In this document: piece after piece, positions 25,743-36,382 of the stretch
Position numbering within the stretch: position 1 is the first letter of the stretch
Layout of the letters: every line of letters starts with the position of its first letter
From: Cerioporus squamosus
Taxonomy: Eukaryota; Basidiomycota; Agaricomycetes; Polyporales; Polyporaceae
Length of the DNA stretch: 64,000 bases
Direction: 5' to 3'
Assembly: GCA_022592435.1 (NCBI GenBank)
Contig: JABYQS010000142.1
Span: 1 to 64,000 of the forward strand
Made by a program: the position numbers and the translations under genes
Notes under the pieces: generated by a model
What the model was told of the DNA's origin: nothing
Seen by the model: only the letters and a program-made list of their open reading frames with translations
Database searches by the model: none

Positions 25743-28667
25743 TCACTCTTCCTTCCTGATCTCCTCCTGCAGCGCAACCAAGCGGGCCCACTCCGGCTCG
25801 TCCTCAAAGTCCTTCGTCCGCCCCATGAACGTCCGCACGATGCTGCGCGCCTGCAGCTTCCAGTTGAACCCCTCGACCCGCGGCCCGAAGTTCCGCAGGA
25901 CGTCCACAATGTCCTCCACCTCGCCCACCGCTTGGCGCCATTTCTCCACGTCCGTCTCGCCCTTCTCCATCGTCCCCGCCGTGCCCGCCCGGTACGCGTC
26001 CAAGTAAGCGTTCAGTGCGTCGCCGTACTTGCCCTCCGCCGTAAGAAGCCGTGCGCGGGCCCGGAAGATCCGCGGAGAGGAGACCCGCGGGAGAATCGTA
26101 CGCTCGAAGAGGTCCTCAACTCGACGGTCGAGGCCGGCCGTCTGAGCCGCCCCGGTCGTCTGCTCGGCATCCGCAGCAGCGTCCTCGCTGGCACCTGCCC
26201 GTGCACGTGTGACGGCGTCGACGAGCTTGTCGAGCACGTCCTCGTCGACGCACGCCGCCCCGTCCTTCGCCGCGCGCTCCTCGACGACCCGGGCGAGGGC
26301 GCGGCACGCCTCGGAGAGCTCGCCGACGTCGAGGGCGACAATCATGTAGTTGTTCCACATCCGCCAGTTGTCGTAGCTGAACTTGAGCCCCTGCTTGAGC
26401 GCACGGAAGGCCAGAAGCTTGTTTTGGAATGGAATGCGCTGCTTCGTTGCGCCTTCGCGCTGCGCGGCATTCTCAGCCTGCGGGAGTCCGTCTCGTCAGC
26501 CTCCGCAACTCCGCGGGTGTTCCGTGGCACCGTCGGGAGGACGGCGTGCCACAGACGGCAGATGGAGCACATGTGTGCGTTGGAATGGAAGGGAAGCCTC
26601 GGGACTCACCTGTGCAGCGCGTTCTTCTTCCTCGCCATCGTCTAGGGCAACCTTCTTCCCCGCCTCGCCCATCCGCATGTACACGCTCGCTAGGTTGTTC
26701 CAGCTCTCGCCGTCTTCGTCGTCAATCGTCACACACCGCACAAAGGCCTCCCGGGCCCCATCCCAGTCCTCAACCCGGATGCACGCGCACCCGAGCACGA
26801 ACCAGGACCGCGCCAGGAGCGGGTTGATCGCCACCGCCCGCCGCAGGCAGGTGATCGCCTCGGGATACTTGCCCCGTGCAAAGTAGTACCCACCCAAGGA
26901 CCGCATCGCCCGCCCAGATGACTCCTTCGACACCTCCCAGGCCCGGGTGTAGTGCTCGAGGGCGTGCTCAGGCTCCAGGTCTCCAAGCAGACACCAGAGC
27001 TTCGCCTCCCGGGTGGCGTCGAGGGCAGTGCGCCGTTTGTCGGAAATAGCCTTGCCCTGGAGGATAACCGCGTCGGCCTCGGCCTTGCGCCCCTCGAGAA
27101 GGTCGCGGACGACGGCGACGCCCTTGTCCGCCCGCTCCATGCTCGCCCAGCACTTAACCGCTTCCTCCCACATCTCGAGCCGCTCGAATATCTCCAGCGC
27201 GGACTTGACGACGCCCAGGGTGAGGTAGCGCAGCGCGAGCTCCTTCTCCATCTCCCACCGGCTCGGGAGCAGGATCTCGTGGATGTACAGCAGCCGCTCC
27301 GCGACGGTCGAGTCCGCGGTGGGCATCTGGTCGACGAGGGCCTGCAGCTGCAGCACGGCCCGCTCGACGGTGCGCGTGCGGCTCGACTCGAGCCGGGAGC
27401 GCAGGAGGAGCGCCATCGTGTGCACGGACCAGTTGCGCGGGTGCGAGACGACGCGGGCGACGTACGGCGCCATCTGCTCGGCCGTCAGGCCGTTCGCGGG
27501 TGACGTGTTCTTGACGTTGAGGCAGAGGGCGAGCAGGATGGATTGGTCGAGCGGGTGCAGTGCGGGCTGTGACGCAGGGTCGATGTGGCCGAGCCGTGAG
27601 CCGGGCGCGCCTGCTGCTGGGACGGATGCTGATGAAGACGTGAACGCCGTCTGCTCTAGTAGTGTGTCGTCGTTAAGAGCAAGCGTTTCAGGGATTGCCG
27701 GTGTGGACCCGTTCGTGCTAGCCGCGGCGATGGACAAGTTGGTCTCTGTTTCGGTGTTGGTGGTGGCGGCCGGGCTGGAGCTCGTCCTGTGGGCAACATC
27801 CTCGGGCTGAGTAGGGTCCGAGCCATCTCCACGGACGCGGGACTCGGCTAGAAGGATGAGCTGAGCGATGTCGTGCTCCTGGAACTTGGTGCGCTTGCCC
27901 GGTGCACCAGTGAGCTCGTACTCGAGGTGTGTTGCGCGGGCGGCGCGTACGAAATAGTCTGCTGCCGATTTGTCATGGCCTACGTAGTGTTCGAGTAAGC
28001 CCTGCTCCAACAATAGTCTCCCGGCGACATCTGGCTCGGTGGCAAAAGTCTCCAGGAGGTGCGCGGCGGTGGAGAACACGGCGGGCGGGACTGGGACTGG
28101 CTCGTCCAGAAGCTGCTCGTGGATCCGCCATGTGCGAAGCTGCCACCAGGGAGCGGACTGGCAGTGCTGGAAGGGAGTGTCGAGGAGAATGCGGGCGAGC
28201 TGGAGGAAGATCGGGAATTTGGCGAGGTGGTAGGCAGGTTCGCCGCTGTATGCGAGTTCTGAGACCGCCTTTTGATGTAGCAGATCCTCGCTGACCAGCT
28301 GGGATAGCTCAGGGGTGAGAGCGAGAACCTCGAGCGGCTTGATGTCGAGTTCGGGTCCCGTCCAGTTAGCCTGTATGAAGGCATGTAGGCACGAGACCGC
28401 GCAGCAAAGTCGCAGCAGCTCGTCCTCCGGCGAGACACCTGCAGATATTCGGGAGGAAGTGAACCATTCGGCGAGCGGGCGGTCAAGGAAGTTGTCGTGG
28501 TTAGATTGTGTTACCGCGAATAGATCTCGGCTGGGTGACGTCTTGAGATCGCTAAAATCGCCATTTACCACGTTCCGCGCTATCCGCGAGACGGGTGTGG
28601 ACTCGAGCTTGTCGTTCCACTTCCCTGTGAGCAGAGCCTTTTCGACCGCCTGGATGTCCAAGCTCAT
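25743..28667 (-). CDS. Tetratricopeptide repeat protein, TTC27/Emw1-like
   Basis: A long first exon and a second exon joined by one intron (from about 26610 to 26478). The join gives ERAAQAENAAQREG, after which ALKQGLKFSYDNWRMWNNYM matches the family. The total is about 930 residues. The N-terminal 400 residues are helical and family-specific. From about residue 440 TPR-like helices follow, including EHALEHYTRAWEVS, GGYYFARGKYPEAITCLRRA and SWFVLGCACIRVEDWDGAREAF. A low-complexity Ser/Thr/Ala insertion lies near residues 300-370. Yeast Emw1 is essential for cell-wall maintenance and human TTC27 is poorly characterised; a co-chaperone-like role is only suggested. The ATG at 28667 is chosen, as the frame upstream is leader-like. 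Confidence 0.85.
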
Positions 28668-29034
28668 TTTACAGGCAAAGGAAGGAAGAAGAAGACCGAG
28701 AGATGCAAGGAAACGTGACACCGCCGGCGCGCGCATTACAGCTCTTTTGCCGCGTCATCGATGGCTTATTATTTGCTTACTACGCACCATATGACAAATG
28801 AAATGAAGCAAATTTCAGTGTCACTTTGTCGAGCTCGCAAGCTATGGGATTGTCCGGACAATAATTATGTGGTAAGAGCAGGATGCAGAAAGAGAGCGTG
28901 AGGTAGACAGTGCTGATGCCAGAGAAAGAGAGACCTAGTCCGAAACCCGTACATACGTAGATCTATGTACATATGGCGTGATGCATGCAGAACCGCTGCC
29001 GTTTCCAAGCCACCCAAAAGAGAGGACAGATGAA
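28668..29034. other. Intergenic region, promoter of the TTC27-like gene
   Basis: About 370 bp between two minus-strand genes. Holds the Boi-like gene's 3' UTR and the TTC27-like promoter. No clear motif. Confidence 0.45.
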
Positions 29035-32000
29035 TTAAATTACCGAGTAGTTCAGAGGACCTGCCATCCCCATGAATGGACCTGCGGCGACAGCACCCCT
29101 TCCCACCGACTCCGCAATCGCCTTCCGCCGCTCCTCCCATGCCTTCAGCGCCCGGAGAAGCTGGATGATCTTCTCGCGCTTGCCCTGCCGGATGTCGTTG
29201 ATACTCACGGTGCCCATCTTCACGTCGTTATCCAAGAGGAAGTCGAACAGCCGGAAGAGACCGTCCAGCTTGTCGTCGTTGGGGCTTGAGGGAAAGGCAG
29301 CGTCCGGTACCGGCGGGGACGATGGTTTGCCTTTGATATCTTCGGCTAAGCGGAGAAGCGCGAGACCTCCGCACAACGGCCCGGCGGTATCCTTGATTCT
29401 CAGATTTCTTGGAAGGTGGGAGTTTGCCCATTCTATCAGACTGGCATCAACTGGGGCGTCCTAGAGCAATCGTTCCGAGGGAGCGGCAACGCGCGTGTAC
29501 AAGGGTAGCGGCGTATGGGAAGAAAGAAGGGTGGAGAGAAGAAAACAAAGTTCAGATAACGCAGGGCTGCAAGTTGAGCTTGAATAAGCCTACATGTTCA
29601 CCGGTGGTTTGCTGAGAAGCAGCAGTGCTGATGCGACGTAACTCCCGCGAGGGACGCGGAGGGGCAGGGCTCTTAGGAGACACGGCCTTCTTCGCTGCGA
29701 CAGGCGACTCAGGTTCGTTGGTTGAGACTGTGTCGTTGGTGAAGAAGGACTCGAGCCTAGCACGCTCGCCATTCTGATTCTTGTTGGGCATGCCCATGAG
29801 GAGCACCTGCGCGTCTCGACTGGACAGCTGGTGCGGGTTCTCTCTGCGCAGGGCCTTCTGCGTGGCTTCGCGTGCGGTCGGTGAAGGCGGTCTTGGTGCG
29901 GGATTCATCGCCTGCGCCACGGTCAAGGGAATGGTGGGAATATTGCACGACGACATGACCGGGTCTGCGGTAGACTGTGAGAGATTGTAGTCAGGGGAGT
30001 GGGATGCAAAGCTTACTCGTGTAATCCCTCGTGATGGTCGCCTTCATGAGAGCCTTCATCCATTCACGAACCACCAGTTGCTCGTCCGAACTGAAGGAGT
30101 GCGGCTTATCGTTGTCATGCACGATCCGGAAGCCATATCGTCCCGGGTCCGCATTTTCATCGGCCATGACCTTGTAGCCAACGATGTTGAGGTAGCCCTT
30201 GATCTTCGTCTCCTGCGGAGCACAGACGCATCCATCGATCAGCGCAAGAACGCCAAGAACGCCGCCAGCGTGGAGAATTGACACCTACCGATTTGCTGTT
30301 GCTCCGGAGCCAATACAAGTGCGGACCCTTGAGGACAAAGTAGCGCAGCTTCCAGCTGTTATACCGTTCACCCTTCTTACGCAACCAGCCATTGTGATCG
30401 GGCGTCCCGATTTGTTCAAGAATACTCTGACCAGCTTTGAGGTTCGGGCCTGCTGCTGCCTGCGCCGCAGGCAAGGTTGCTCGAGTGGGGTGGTCGGAGG
30501 TGGAAGAAGTCCGCTTGCGCAAGAGCGCTGGGTCACGCTCCTTGGACGGCGAGAGAGAGACTGTGCGATCCTTCTTGTCTTTCTCCTTCTCGGATGCGTC
30601 CTTGGGCTTGCTCTTCTCCTTCTCCTTCTCCTTGTCAGCGGGGTGCCTGACCGTCCCATCGGAAGTACCAGGCCTACTTGACGAACGCTTCTCGCGCAGC
30701 CTGGAGAACGTGCCCAGGTGGTGCTTGTCGCTACTCTCGACCTTCTCACCGAGGCTAAAGGGCATCACACGGTCAATCGCAACCATTAATACAGGGAACA
30801 GAGGAGACATACTTTGACAGCTTGGGAGCAGGCTTGCGGTGTTTCCCAAGGGTTCCGGTGAAAGAGGATCCGAAGAGGCTGAGCCGGTCTGGTTTCCGCT
30901 CATCGATACTCCTGGCACCCTTGCTGCGGCGCCTGACAGGCACGGAATCGTCCACGGGAGACGCAGAGGGTGGTGGAGAGTTGAGAGGGGTGCCGGCGGA
31001 GTGATTACTCGCGGTGTCCTTGTCCTTGAGCGAGCTGGAGTCCGTAGAGCGGCCGAACAGCCGGCGCCTACTCTTGGGATCTTTGCCTCTAACACTCTCA
31101 GACTACACAAGGACGGTCAGCGATGGGGTAATACGAATGATGAAAGATATACATACCTCACTCATGACAGCCCTTTCATCCTTGATAGATTCTGACGTCC
31201 TCTCCCTGTCCTGAATGGCCGCAACCGTCTCTCCCAGGGCACTATCACTTGGCGACAGAACAAGCTGCGACGGACGACCCTTCTATGGAGATGCGCAGTA
31301 CGTCAGCCACCTGCGAGTGATACACGATCAGCGAACCTAGATGACGCACCGTGCCCTTGGGTCCGGGAAGGCCGAGGCCGAGACCCGCCAACGTGCGACC
31401 ACGGGTATCTTCATCCAAGTTGACCATGCTGCCATGGATCGAACCCGGATCGGAAGCTCGCCACCCATTGCGGGACATGGGCGACGGGAGGTCTCCCGTG
31501 TGTGGAGGGCTCTCCGGACTAGTGATGGAACCAAGGCCCGCAGAGCCCATACCGTTCGCAACAGATGGAGACGGCGGTCCAAACGGTGAGCCGTTGAAAC
31601 TCTGATGAGCGGAGCTCTGTATCGAGTGAGAGTGCGAGTGAGAGGGGTGAGAATGGTGGGAACCGGGATATTGGAAGGAGTGCGTCAAGGACCTGGGCGT
31701 AAGCATAGGAGCCGGGTGGGGTTCCGCCTCCTCGATGGAGGGTGGACGGCGCAGCTCGGCAATGGCGTTGACGATGCGGACGCGCTTGCCGAACGCTGCG
31801 ATACCAATTTCGGACTTCATGATCTCAGCATTGAGTTCAAGGAGAACATCACCGGTGATCTCTTGCTCTGGAAATGGTCAGTCAGATTGAGCAAACAGGC
31901 GATGCACAACACAGTCAATACCCACCGATGAACTTGTCGCACACGCCCTGGTCGAATCCTTTCGACTTCAACCACTCGACAACCTCATCCACGCCCCATT

Positions 32001-33673
32001 CGGACGGATGGTTGGTGGGCTTCTTCGCGAGATCAGGAGTGTTGGTACCGCTCTGCTGTGGCGTAGAAAGCGACGCCGCAGTGGTGGCGGGAGTGAGAGT
32101 ATGTTGGATACCGGCCGTGCTGCTGACAGCATACGACCCTGTAGATGACGCCGTGGGTGACGGGAGGGTGGACGGGGACGCAAAAGGAAGTTGTTCGGCA
32201 ACCTTGATCGTGCTAGGTGTCGGCGTGATGACCGGCGCCATGGGTTGAACAGGTGTCTCGAGCGCGATGGGACTCGCGGGTATAGGCACAGAGGCAGGAG
32301 CAGGTGAAGAGATGGTCGCGGGCGCAGGCTCAGGGGCGGCGGCAAGTGCAGGTTCAGGTGTCGCTGGGGTCTCGGCAGGTGTTGGCTCAGTGATTTCCAC
32401 GGGAGGATTGGTAGGCGTTGACAAGGTCATGGAGCTGGGCACTGGGCTCGGGTCGGGGAAAGTCAACGCAGTGGCAGTTGGCAGGTCAGTTTCGTCTGGG
32501 ACGAGGTACTGTTCGGAGGGAACGATGCTGTCGTTAGAGTTCTTCCCCTCCGGTGACTCCTTCGCGGGGCTCTCCTCTACATCTTCGTCTTCCTCCGTGA
32601 TCCGTGGGTATTGTGGGTGTCTGCGTGGGCTCGCGGGCGAATCTTCGTCATCGGCGTCGCTCTCGTCGGAGACCTCAACGTCAATTGGGGGTATCATGGC
32701 GCGCGGCTGCTCTTCTGCCTCCCGCGCCTGGCGCTGCTCGTTCTCCCTCTTGGCCCTCTCCGCGAGCTTCGCCCGCGCATCCTTGTGCCATCCCAACTCG
32801 TCCTCCCCATCAGCGTCGTGATCATCTTCCGCCTCCGTCTCCGAACGTTCACTGTAGTCGCCATGAGAGCTCGTGAAGCTAAACGACCGCGTGCCGTCAC
32901 GATCGTTGCGACCGAGCTGTTCGATGGCTCGCTGGACGTCTGTCAGCGTGGCCCGCATCATGACATCGCCTTCACTGGGTTTGCGTCGGCGCTCGCTCGC
33001 GGTCGGGCTCTGTCTTGAATCGCCATTTCCCGCGACAGTTTCCGGTTCCTCTGGCAGAGTGTGAAGAGTGCTGCTAGTTGGTTGAACGCTAGGCGATGGT
33101 TCCGCGGCGGACTGGTCTGGGAACGAGATGCTGGACGACGAAGGAGGTGTCGGCGAGGTGTAGCTTTGCGGAAATAGACCAGTTTGTCCTGCGGAATTAC
33201 GGCCCTGGAAAGTGTATGAATACGGTGCACTTGCAAGAAGATGCAACAGACAGGGCAGAGGGACACGGAGGCTACTCGCTATTCACATTCAGACAACAGT
33301 CCCTCACAGCGATCCCAGGTATACGTAGCCCGTCTGCAGACATCCACAGACCCGGTCGCCATGGAGTCGCCCTCGGCAGGCCATTGGCAGGGATAGCGAT
33401 ATCGTAGCTTCACTATGCCCCCTCCAGTACCCCTGGCTTTGACTACACGATACGCAGTGCAGGGTAGCGGCACCCAATTTCCCTCGACCGCCCCAATTCT
33501 TGCTATTCGGCGCAGCTGACACTGGAACTCGGTATACGTGTACTCACCTGCCACCAGCCATCCCCGTACAGGTCGTCCTTCTCGATAACCTCTATCCTGT
33601 CCCCAACCTTGAACTCTATCTCATCGGCGACTTGCGGAGTGAAGTCGTGCAGTGCATAGACGTATTCGGGCAT
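29035..33673 (-). CDS. Boi1/2-type SH3-SAM-PH protein with C-terminal CH-like region
   Basis: A cell-polarity scaffold; yeast Boi1/Boi2 link Cdc42 signalling to the exocyst at growth sites. The ATG at 33673 opens an SH3 domain (MPEYVYALHDFTPQVADEIE, then GDGWWQ/GRNSAGQTGLFPQSY across an intron). A long disordered, acidic and Pro/Ala-rich linker follows, then a SAM domain (WGVDEVVEWLKSKGFDQGVC, then LNAEIMKSEIGI). After a Ser/His-rich linker and a charged Lys/Glu/Asp segment comes a PH domain (NGWLRKKGERYNSWKLRYFVL, ending VVREWMKALMKATITRDY). The last exon encodes about 140 residues like a calponin-homology region (SLIEWANSHLPRNLRIKD, FRLFDFLLDNDVKMGTVSIN, IIQLLRALKAWEERRK). At least nine exons. 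The order SH3-SAM-PH is diagnostic; the CH-like end is not found in the yeast proteins. Confidence 0.88.
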
Positions 33674-34034
33674 GTTTCCAGTGGGTTAGAGTCCCTACGG
33701 ACTCCCTGAGGTGGGCAAGAATGAGACAACGGAAAAGAGGGTGGGAGTGGGGACTCTAGAGGCGGGAAGTAAGGTAAGCCAGCGAGTGCCGGGGATGGGG
33801 GGATGGGAAAAGAAGGCACTGGGCAGTCGCTGAGCAAAGCGTAAGACTGATGCAACTCTCAGGAGCCAGGTTGGTTCAATTCATGGTTCGACTTTCCAGC
33901 CATTGGTTCCGCTACTCTCAGGCCAATCGAACTTACACAGGGGCCGTAATGCCGAGGTCAGGGTCCAGTCCGGCCTCCGTTCCTCCTCTCTGCTAGCACC
34001 ATTGCTACTCTCCTGCAATGCAGCTATCTCCACT
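33674..34034. promoter_or_regulatory. Divergent promoter, Boi-like/Rrn9-domain genes
   Basis: 361 bp between the two ATGs. A purine-rich stretch on the plus strand (33715-33800) lies in the Boi-like leader. No TATA box or other clear site. Confidence 0.4.
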
Positions 34035-35246
34035 ATGAATCCTCGTCGACGAAGTACAGTACACGACCTCGCCGCTCTACGACTGCATCGCGACAGCAGC
34101 CGTGTGCTCAATTCTGACACGAATTTCTCCTCGCGTCGTGCCAAGTATGCCCTTCGTGACGCTCGCGGAAACTGGATAGCGCAGGACGCAGGCGGCTTAG
34201 GGAAGGTCAAGCAGCGTCGCAGTGCATCAGAGCCGGATCAGGGCAGGGATGCCACAGAGCCGGAGGCGGATGAGGAAGGTACGGACGATGTTCAGTCTTC
34301 CCCGACGAAGGACAAGGGGAAAGAGCGTGCACGCGAGAGTGGAAGCGACGATGAGGACGTTTCGCTCAATCGCAGAGCGCAGAAACGACGACGGTTCGAT
34401 GAAGACTTGAGTTATTTGGAGGCTAGAAGCCAGTCCCTATCCGTACACATCCCAAACGAAGAGGGTATTCCATTGCAAGCAGGAGAAGACCTCCCAGGAA
34501 CGCTACCGACTCCGTCTTCCGTACGTACTGCCAGGCAGTCTGGGTTCTGGCACTAAGGCTTTCAGACAGGACCTGCTCAAATGTCTTCATCACTTTGCGA
34601 GCTCGTACTATACCGCCATGGGACAACTGTACGACGCGACACGGGAGGCGCGCCAAGAGCGGAAGTTACGCCGTCTCGCAAAGCGCAGAGAGAATGCGAC
34701 CGCGAGCTCCAGTCGCGCGGCGTCTTCTGAGGCTACGAAGGTGGACATAGACGGCGGAGGTTCGGACGAGGAAACCACCGAATCCAGTGAAGACGACGAC
34801 GATGCCGTCGATCGAGAGTTCCCCGCAAAGGGCGGTAAGAGCTCAGGCAAGAAGAAGAAACGCCGGGTACACATACACCCTATGGACAAAGACATGTACA
34901 AGATATTTGACGGCTCCGCTTTGGTGGCATTGGGTATGTCTACAGCAACATTCGGCCGTGCGTACACTGACTTCGTACAGGAATGCTGCTTCAGGAACAC
35001 ATTGCAGATTCGTTAGACTCCCATGTCCCGGATGAATGGGAGAAAGCGATGGAGCTCATTGAGCGGAATCGGCGCAAGGATGAGAGAAGGTCCCGCCAGG
35101 TGCAGCGCATGAGGGAGATGCGCCGTCCCTTGAAGGCCGAGCAGACGGAAGCAGACGAACCCGAATCAGAGGACGGTAGCGGCAATGATATCGCGGAGCC
35201 GGAGGCTGTCGGGTCGGAGGAAGAAACAGATGAGGGAGAGGATTAG
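34035..35246 (+). CDS. Rrn9-domain protein (RNA polymerase I upstream factor type)
   Basis: Three exons; intron 1 is at about 34520-34569 and intron 2 at about 34934-34980. The protein is highly charged: an N-terminal basic region, an acidic stretch with basic RRAQKRRRFDED, a central block DLLKCLHHFASSYYTAMGQ, a second block DKDMYKIFDGSALVALGMLLQEHI (joined across intron 2), and a long acidic C-terminal tail. The two blocks match the Rrn9 domain, found in the upstream activating factor that recruits RNA polymerase I to rDNA. A nucleolar role is inferred from the family. Conservation is short, so the name is less certain than the gene model. Confidence 0.7.
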
Positions 35247-35631
35247 GACTGTTTGCATTTCTTGCAAGTGATGGAGTTGTCGAGCGTGCTCGTGCGTCTG
35301 CCATATTTGCTGCTTCGAGTCGCCGTAGTCGAGAGCGCTGTACCATACCGCAACGCAGCGGGTAACGATTGCCAGACGCTGGGCAATTGGAGGGTCCTCA
35401 TCGCTGGGTTCAGTTGCAGGAGGGGGTCATTGCATAACCGCTGCAGTTCAAACGTTCAGTTGCGACTCGCATGTTGCGTGTGTCATGTCTGCTCTCCAAA
35501 GTAGTGATGTCCTTGGATCTTGCCATGTCAATGGGCCGCATGGCATGGAAAAAGGACAACTCTCGAACGGGGCAAAACGGGGTGTCAATATTAGGCAGAG
35601 TAATGTACGGACCATAGACCTAAAAGCAAGA
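35247..35631. other. Convergent intergenic region
   Basis: 385 bp between the ends of the Rrn9-domain gene and the uL13m gene. It presumably holds both 3' UTRs; nothing else seen. Confidence 0.5.
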
Positions 35632-36255
35632 TTACTGTGACCGTGCGGGCAAAGTACCGTCTTCCCAACGCTTCAGGATATTGTGCTGGAATACACCCAT
35701 GTCTTCGTCGGCGAAGATACGCAGTCTCTCTAGCCTACGCTCGCGCAACTTGTTTTTCGGTAGCATGCCAGAGACTGCTTGACGAATGATCTATAGCGGG
35801 GTCGGCACCGGGGGAAGCATAGGAGGCAGGAGCTACGCACCTCATCAGGTTTCCTCCGCATCATGTCCTTGTATTTGATCTCCTTCAGCCCTCCAGGAAA
35901 CATGGTATGGTGCCGGTAGACCAGCTGCTGAGCCTTCTTGCCAGTGACCTTGATGTTCCGCGCGTTTGTTACGACGACGTAGTCCCCGCAGTCCGCTGCA
36001 ATACACGGGCTCTCGTGAGCAGCATATATTGGCAAGCAAACATACAGAAACTCACCTCCGGGGTCATATATCGGCTTATGCTTGCCCATGAGAACAATAG
36101 CGATCCGCTCAGCAAGCTTTCCAAGGACACGTTCCGAGGCGTCGACATGGTGCCAAACGCGGGCGTAGGCCAACGCAGTCTATGCATGTGAAGAGTAAGG
36201 GCCTGAACAGGTAACATAGCGTGTGCAAACATACGTTTCCAATCGCCTGCGACAT
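35632..36255 (-). CDS. MRPL23: Mitochondrial large-subunit ribosomal protein uL13m (L13/MRPL23)
   Basis: Component of the mitochondrial ribosome large subunit. A short first exon gives MSQAIGN, joined to TALAYARVWHHVDASERVLG. Next come LAERIAIVLMGKHKPIYDPG, DCGDYVVVTNARNIKVTGKK after an intron, YRHHTMFPGGLKEIKYKDMM, and the conserved IIRQAVSGMLPKNKLRERRL. It ends with NILKRWEDGTLPARSQ and a TAA at 35632-35634. Four exons give a complete L13 domain. There is no long targeting peptide before the domain, as is common for this subunit. Confidence 0.93.
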
Positions 36256-36382
36256 GGCTGAAGCGGAGGACGAGACAGCGGATGAAGGTTGGTGGCAAAA
36301 GAGCAACTAGCGCGCGACGGTGGCGAGCGCGGGCACATCGTCGAACAAGGCGCGCAGGTCGTTGTTTCGCGCGACGACCACC
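36256..36382. promoter_or_regulatory. Short divergent promoter, uL13m/Nup188
   Basis: Only 127 bp separate the two start codons, so the two core promoters and leaders overlap or abut. No TATA box is visible. Confidence 0.6.
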
